13,153 nucleotides of DNA, taken from positions 1 to 13,153 of the forward strand of contig CAYRTL010000130.1 in NCBI GenBank assembly GCA_964427005.1, in the 5' to 3' direction. Source of the DNA: JAMXLO01 sp964427005 (lineage in GTDB: Bacteria > Pseudomonadota > Alphaproteobacteria > Acetobacterales > Acetobacteraceae). The notes below the pieces were generated by a model that was given only the letters and a program-made list of their open reading frames with translations, did not search any database and had not been told where the DNA came from. Positions 11,966-13,153 of the stretch are shown piece after piece (positions within the stretch are counted from its first letter, which is position 1; each line of letters opens with the position of its first letter). Position numbers and translations under genes: made by a program.

Positions 11966-13140
11966 AACTCGCCAAGATCGAAGACCTGCACTGCGACGCC
12001 GGCTGGCGCACGTTTTCTTTCCTCAAGCTGACCACGGATGACGGACTCGTCGGCTGGTCGGAATATACCGAGGCGGATGGCAGCCGTGGCCTGACCAGCG
12101 TGATTCGCGGTCTCGCCGAACCACTGATCGGCCTTGATCCGCGGCCGGTACAGCAGATCGCTTCCATGCTGTGGGTGCGCCAGGTGCAGGCGCCCGGTGG
12201 CGTGAACTCGCGCGCGATCGCCGCGATCGAGAACGCGCTGCTCGACATCAAGGGCAAGGCACTCGGTGTTCCGGTGTACGAACTGTTCGGCGGGCCGGTG
12301 CGCGAGCGCATTCCGGTCTACTGGTCGCATTGCGGCTCCTACCGTGTGCGCAATCATGAACTCGTCGGCGTCCCGCCGCTGCGCAACTATGACGACGTCG
12401 CGGCACTCGGCGCCGAGGTGAAGCGGCGCGGCTTCAAGGCGCTGAAGACCAACATCCTGCCATTCGACGGTGAGAAGCTGACCAATTTCGGACCTGGCTT
12501 CGGCCGCACGCCAGGCTGGCCGGAACTGAACGTCGATCGCAAGACGCTGCAGGCCGTGCGCGACCTGCTGGGCGCATTCCGCGCCGGTGCGGGACCTGAG
12601 ATAGGACTCCATCTCGACGTCAACTACCACTTCAAGACCGAGGGCTATCTGCAGATCGCCAAGGCCGTCGAGCCGTTCGATATGACCTGGCTCGAGATCG
12701 ACACCTGGGACCCGCAGGCGCTCGCGCTGATCCGGAGCAAGGCGCCATGTCCGATCGCGTCGCTTGAATCGGTGTGCGGACGGCGTGCGTTCCGGCCGTT
12801 CCTCGACGCCTATTCCTGCGATGTAGCGATCATCGACGTGATCTGGAATGGCTTCCTGGAGTCGATCAAGATCGCCGCGATGGCCGAGGCGTATGAAGTG
12901 AACTGCGCGCCGCACAACTACTACGGCCATCTGTGCAGCGCTATCAGCGCGCATTTCTGCGCCGTGGTGCCGAACTTTCGCGTGATGGAGATCGACATCG
13001 ACAGCGTTTCCTGGCGCGACGAGTTGTTCTTCAACGCGCCTGCGATCGAGAACGGCGAGCTGATCGTGCCGAAGGGCCCAGGCTGGGGTGTCGAGGTGAA
13101 CGAAGCCGCGGTACGCGCCCACCCGCCGCGGACGCGATAG
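11962..13140 (+). CDS. Mandelate racemase/muconate lactonizing (enolase superfamily) enzyme
   Basis: This 392-residue enolase-superfamily enzyme would abstract the alpha-proton of a carboxylate bound to Mg2+, giving dehydration, racemisation or cycloisomerisation. The N-terminal capping domain is followed by a barrel with metal ligands Asp219 (HLDVNYH), Glu245 (WLEIDTW) and Glu269 (ASLES). A likely His-Asp dyad is Asp292 (IIDVIWNG) and His318 (CAPHNYYGH), spaced as in mandelate racemase. At the second-strand base site ALKTN gives Lys162-Thr-Asn164 instead of Lys-x-Lys, so the usual second lysine is replaced by Asn. This favours a His-dependent one-base reaction such as acid-sugar dehydration over racemisation. 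AAAGGGAG (11947-11954) precedes the ATG by 7 bases, and the start overlaps the reductase stop (ATGA). The exact reaction is not assignable. Confidence 0.9.
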   Translation: MKLAKIEDLHCDAGWRTFSFLKLTTDDGLVGWSEYTEADGSRGLTSVIRGLAEPLIGLDPRPVQQIASMLWVRQVQAPGGVNSRAIAAIENALLDIKGKALGVPVYELFGGPVRERIPVYWSHCGSYRVRNHELVGVPPLRNYDDVAALGAEVKRRGFKALKTNILPFDGEKLTNFGPGFGRTPGWPELNVDRKTLQAVRDLLGAFRAGAGPEIGLHLDVNYHFKTEGYLQIAKAVEPFDMTWLEIDTWDPQALALIRSKAPCPIASLESVCGRRAFRPFLDAYSCDVAIIDVIWNGFLESIKIAAMAEAYEVNCAPHNYYGHLCSAISAHFCAVVPNFRVMEIDIDSVSWRDELFFNAPAIENGELIVPKGPGWGVEVNEAAVRAHPPRTR

Positions 13141-13153
13141 TACCAACTGTCAT

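Noticed and set aside
11809..13146. Long minus-strand open frame (445 codons) opposite the enolase-superfamily gene and the reductase end
   Set aside because: It lies antisense to a gene with intact active-site motifs, its translation is rich in Arg/His/Val without recognisable domains, and long antisense frames are expected in GC-rich coding DNA.
1..13153. CRISPR array, tRNA or rRNA genes, integrase or transposase genes
   Set aside because: No regularly spaced repeats, tRNA-like cloverleaf with a CCA end, rRNA sequence or DDE/tyrosine recombinase motif was seen on reading either strand.

Overview
The window is GC-rich bacterial DNA that reads like an alphaproteobacterial chromosome, perhaps Rhodospirillales/Acetobacterales. 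This placement is inferred from codon use, the short GTCATTGCGAGCG-type palindromic repeat, and the catabolic gene content; no rRNA or tRNA gene is present to confirm it. Genes are tightly packed, with many 1- to 4-base stop/start overlaps.

Left half (1-4684), all on the minus strand. In transcription order it holds an alpha/beta hydrolase (TTG start at 4684), an overlapping luciferase-like (LLM) flavin monooxygenase (2745-3908), a palindromic repeat, glnS (glutaminyl-tRNA synthetase, 993-2681), a second LLM protein of the F420-oxidoreductase type (80-928), and the first 27 codons of a 3-hydroxybutyrate dehydrogenase-like SDR cut by the window edge.

Middle (4685-5382). This divergent region carries two clear palindromes (4729-4750 and 4798-4815), candidate promoters for the hydrolase and the Rieske operon, and the remains of a Tat-exported epoxide hydrolase (4950-5214). 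The pseudogene is frameshifted after its signal peptide and truncated after about 85 residues. The next ~170 bases are unidentified.

Right half (5383-13140), all on the plus strand. A compact operon encodes a Rieske ring-hydroxylating oxygenase of the phthalate 4,5-dioxygenase type, a 4,5-dihydroxyphthalate decarboxylase family protein (ATGA overlap), and a complete NrtA/TauA/SsuA-type ABC importer: ATPase, two different permeases and a secreted substrate-binding protein. After a 76-base gap with its own candidate promoter come an aldo/keto reductase and a mandelate racemase/enolase-superfamily enzyme, again joined by ATGA.

Together the divergent genes look like an accessory uptake-and-degradation island for a small carboxylated, probably aromatic or heteroaromatic, compound. 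The suggested order is import by the ABC system, Rieske dioxygenation, then decarboxylation, with the hydrolase, LLM monooxygenase, reductase and enolase-type dehydratase/isomerase as candidates for other steps. The substrate cannot be read from the sequence. No oxygenase reductase, ferredoxin, cis-diol dehydrogenase, ring-cleavage enzyme or transcription regulator is present in the window.
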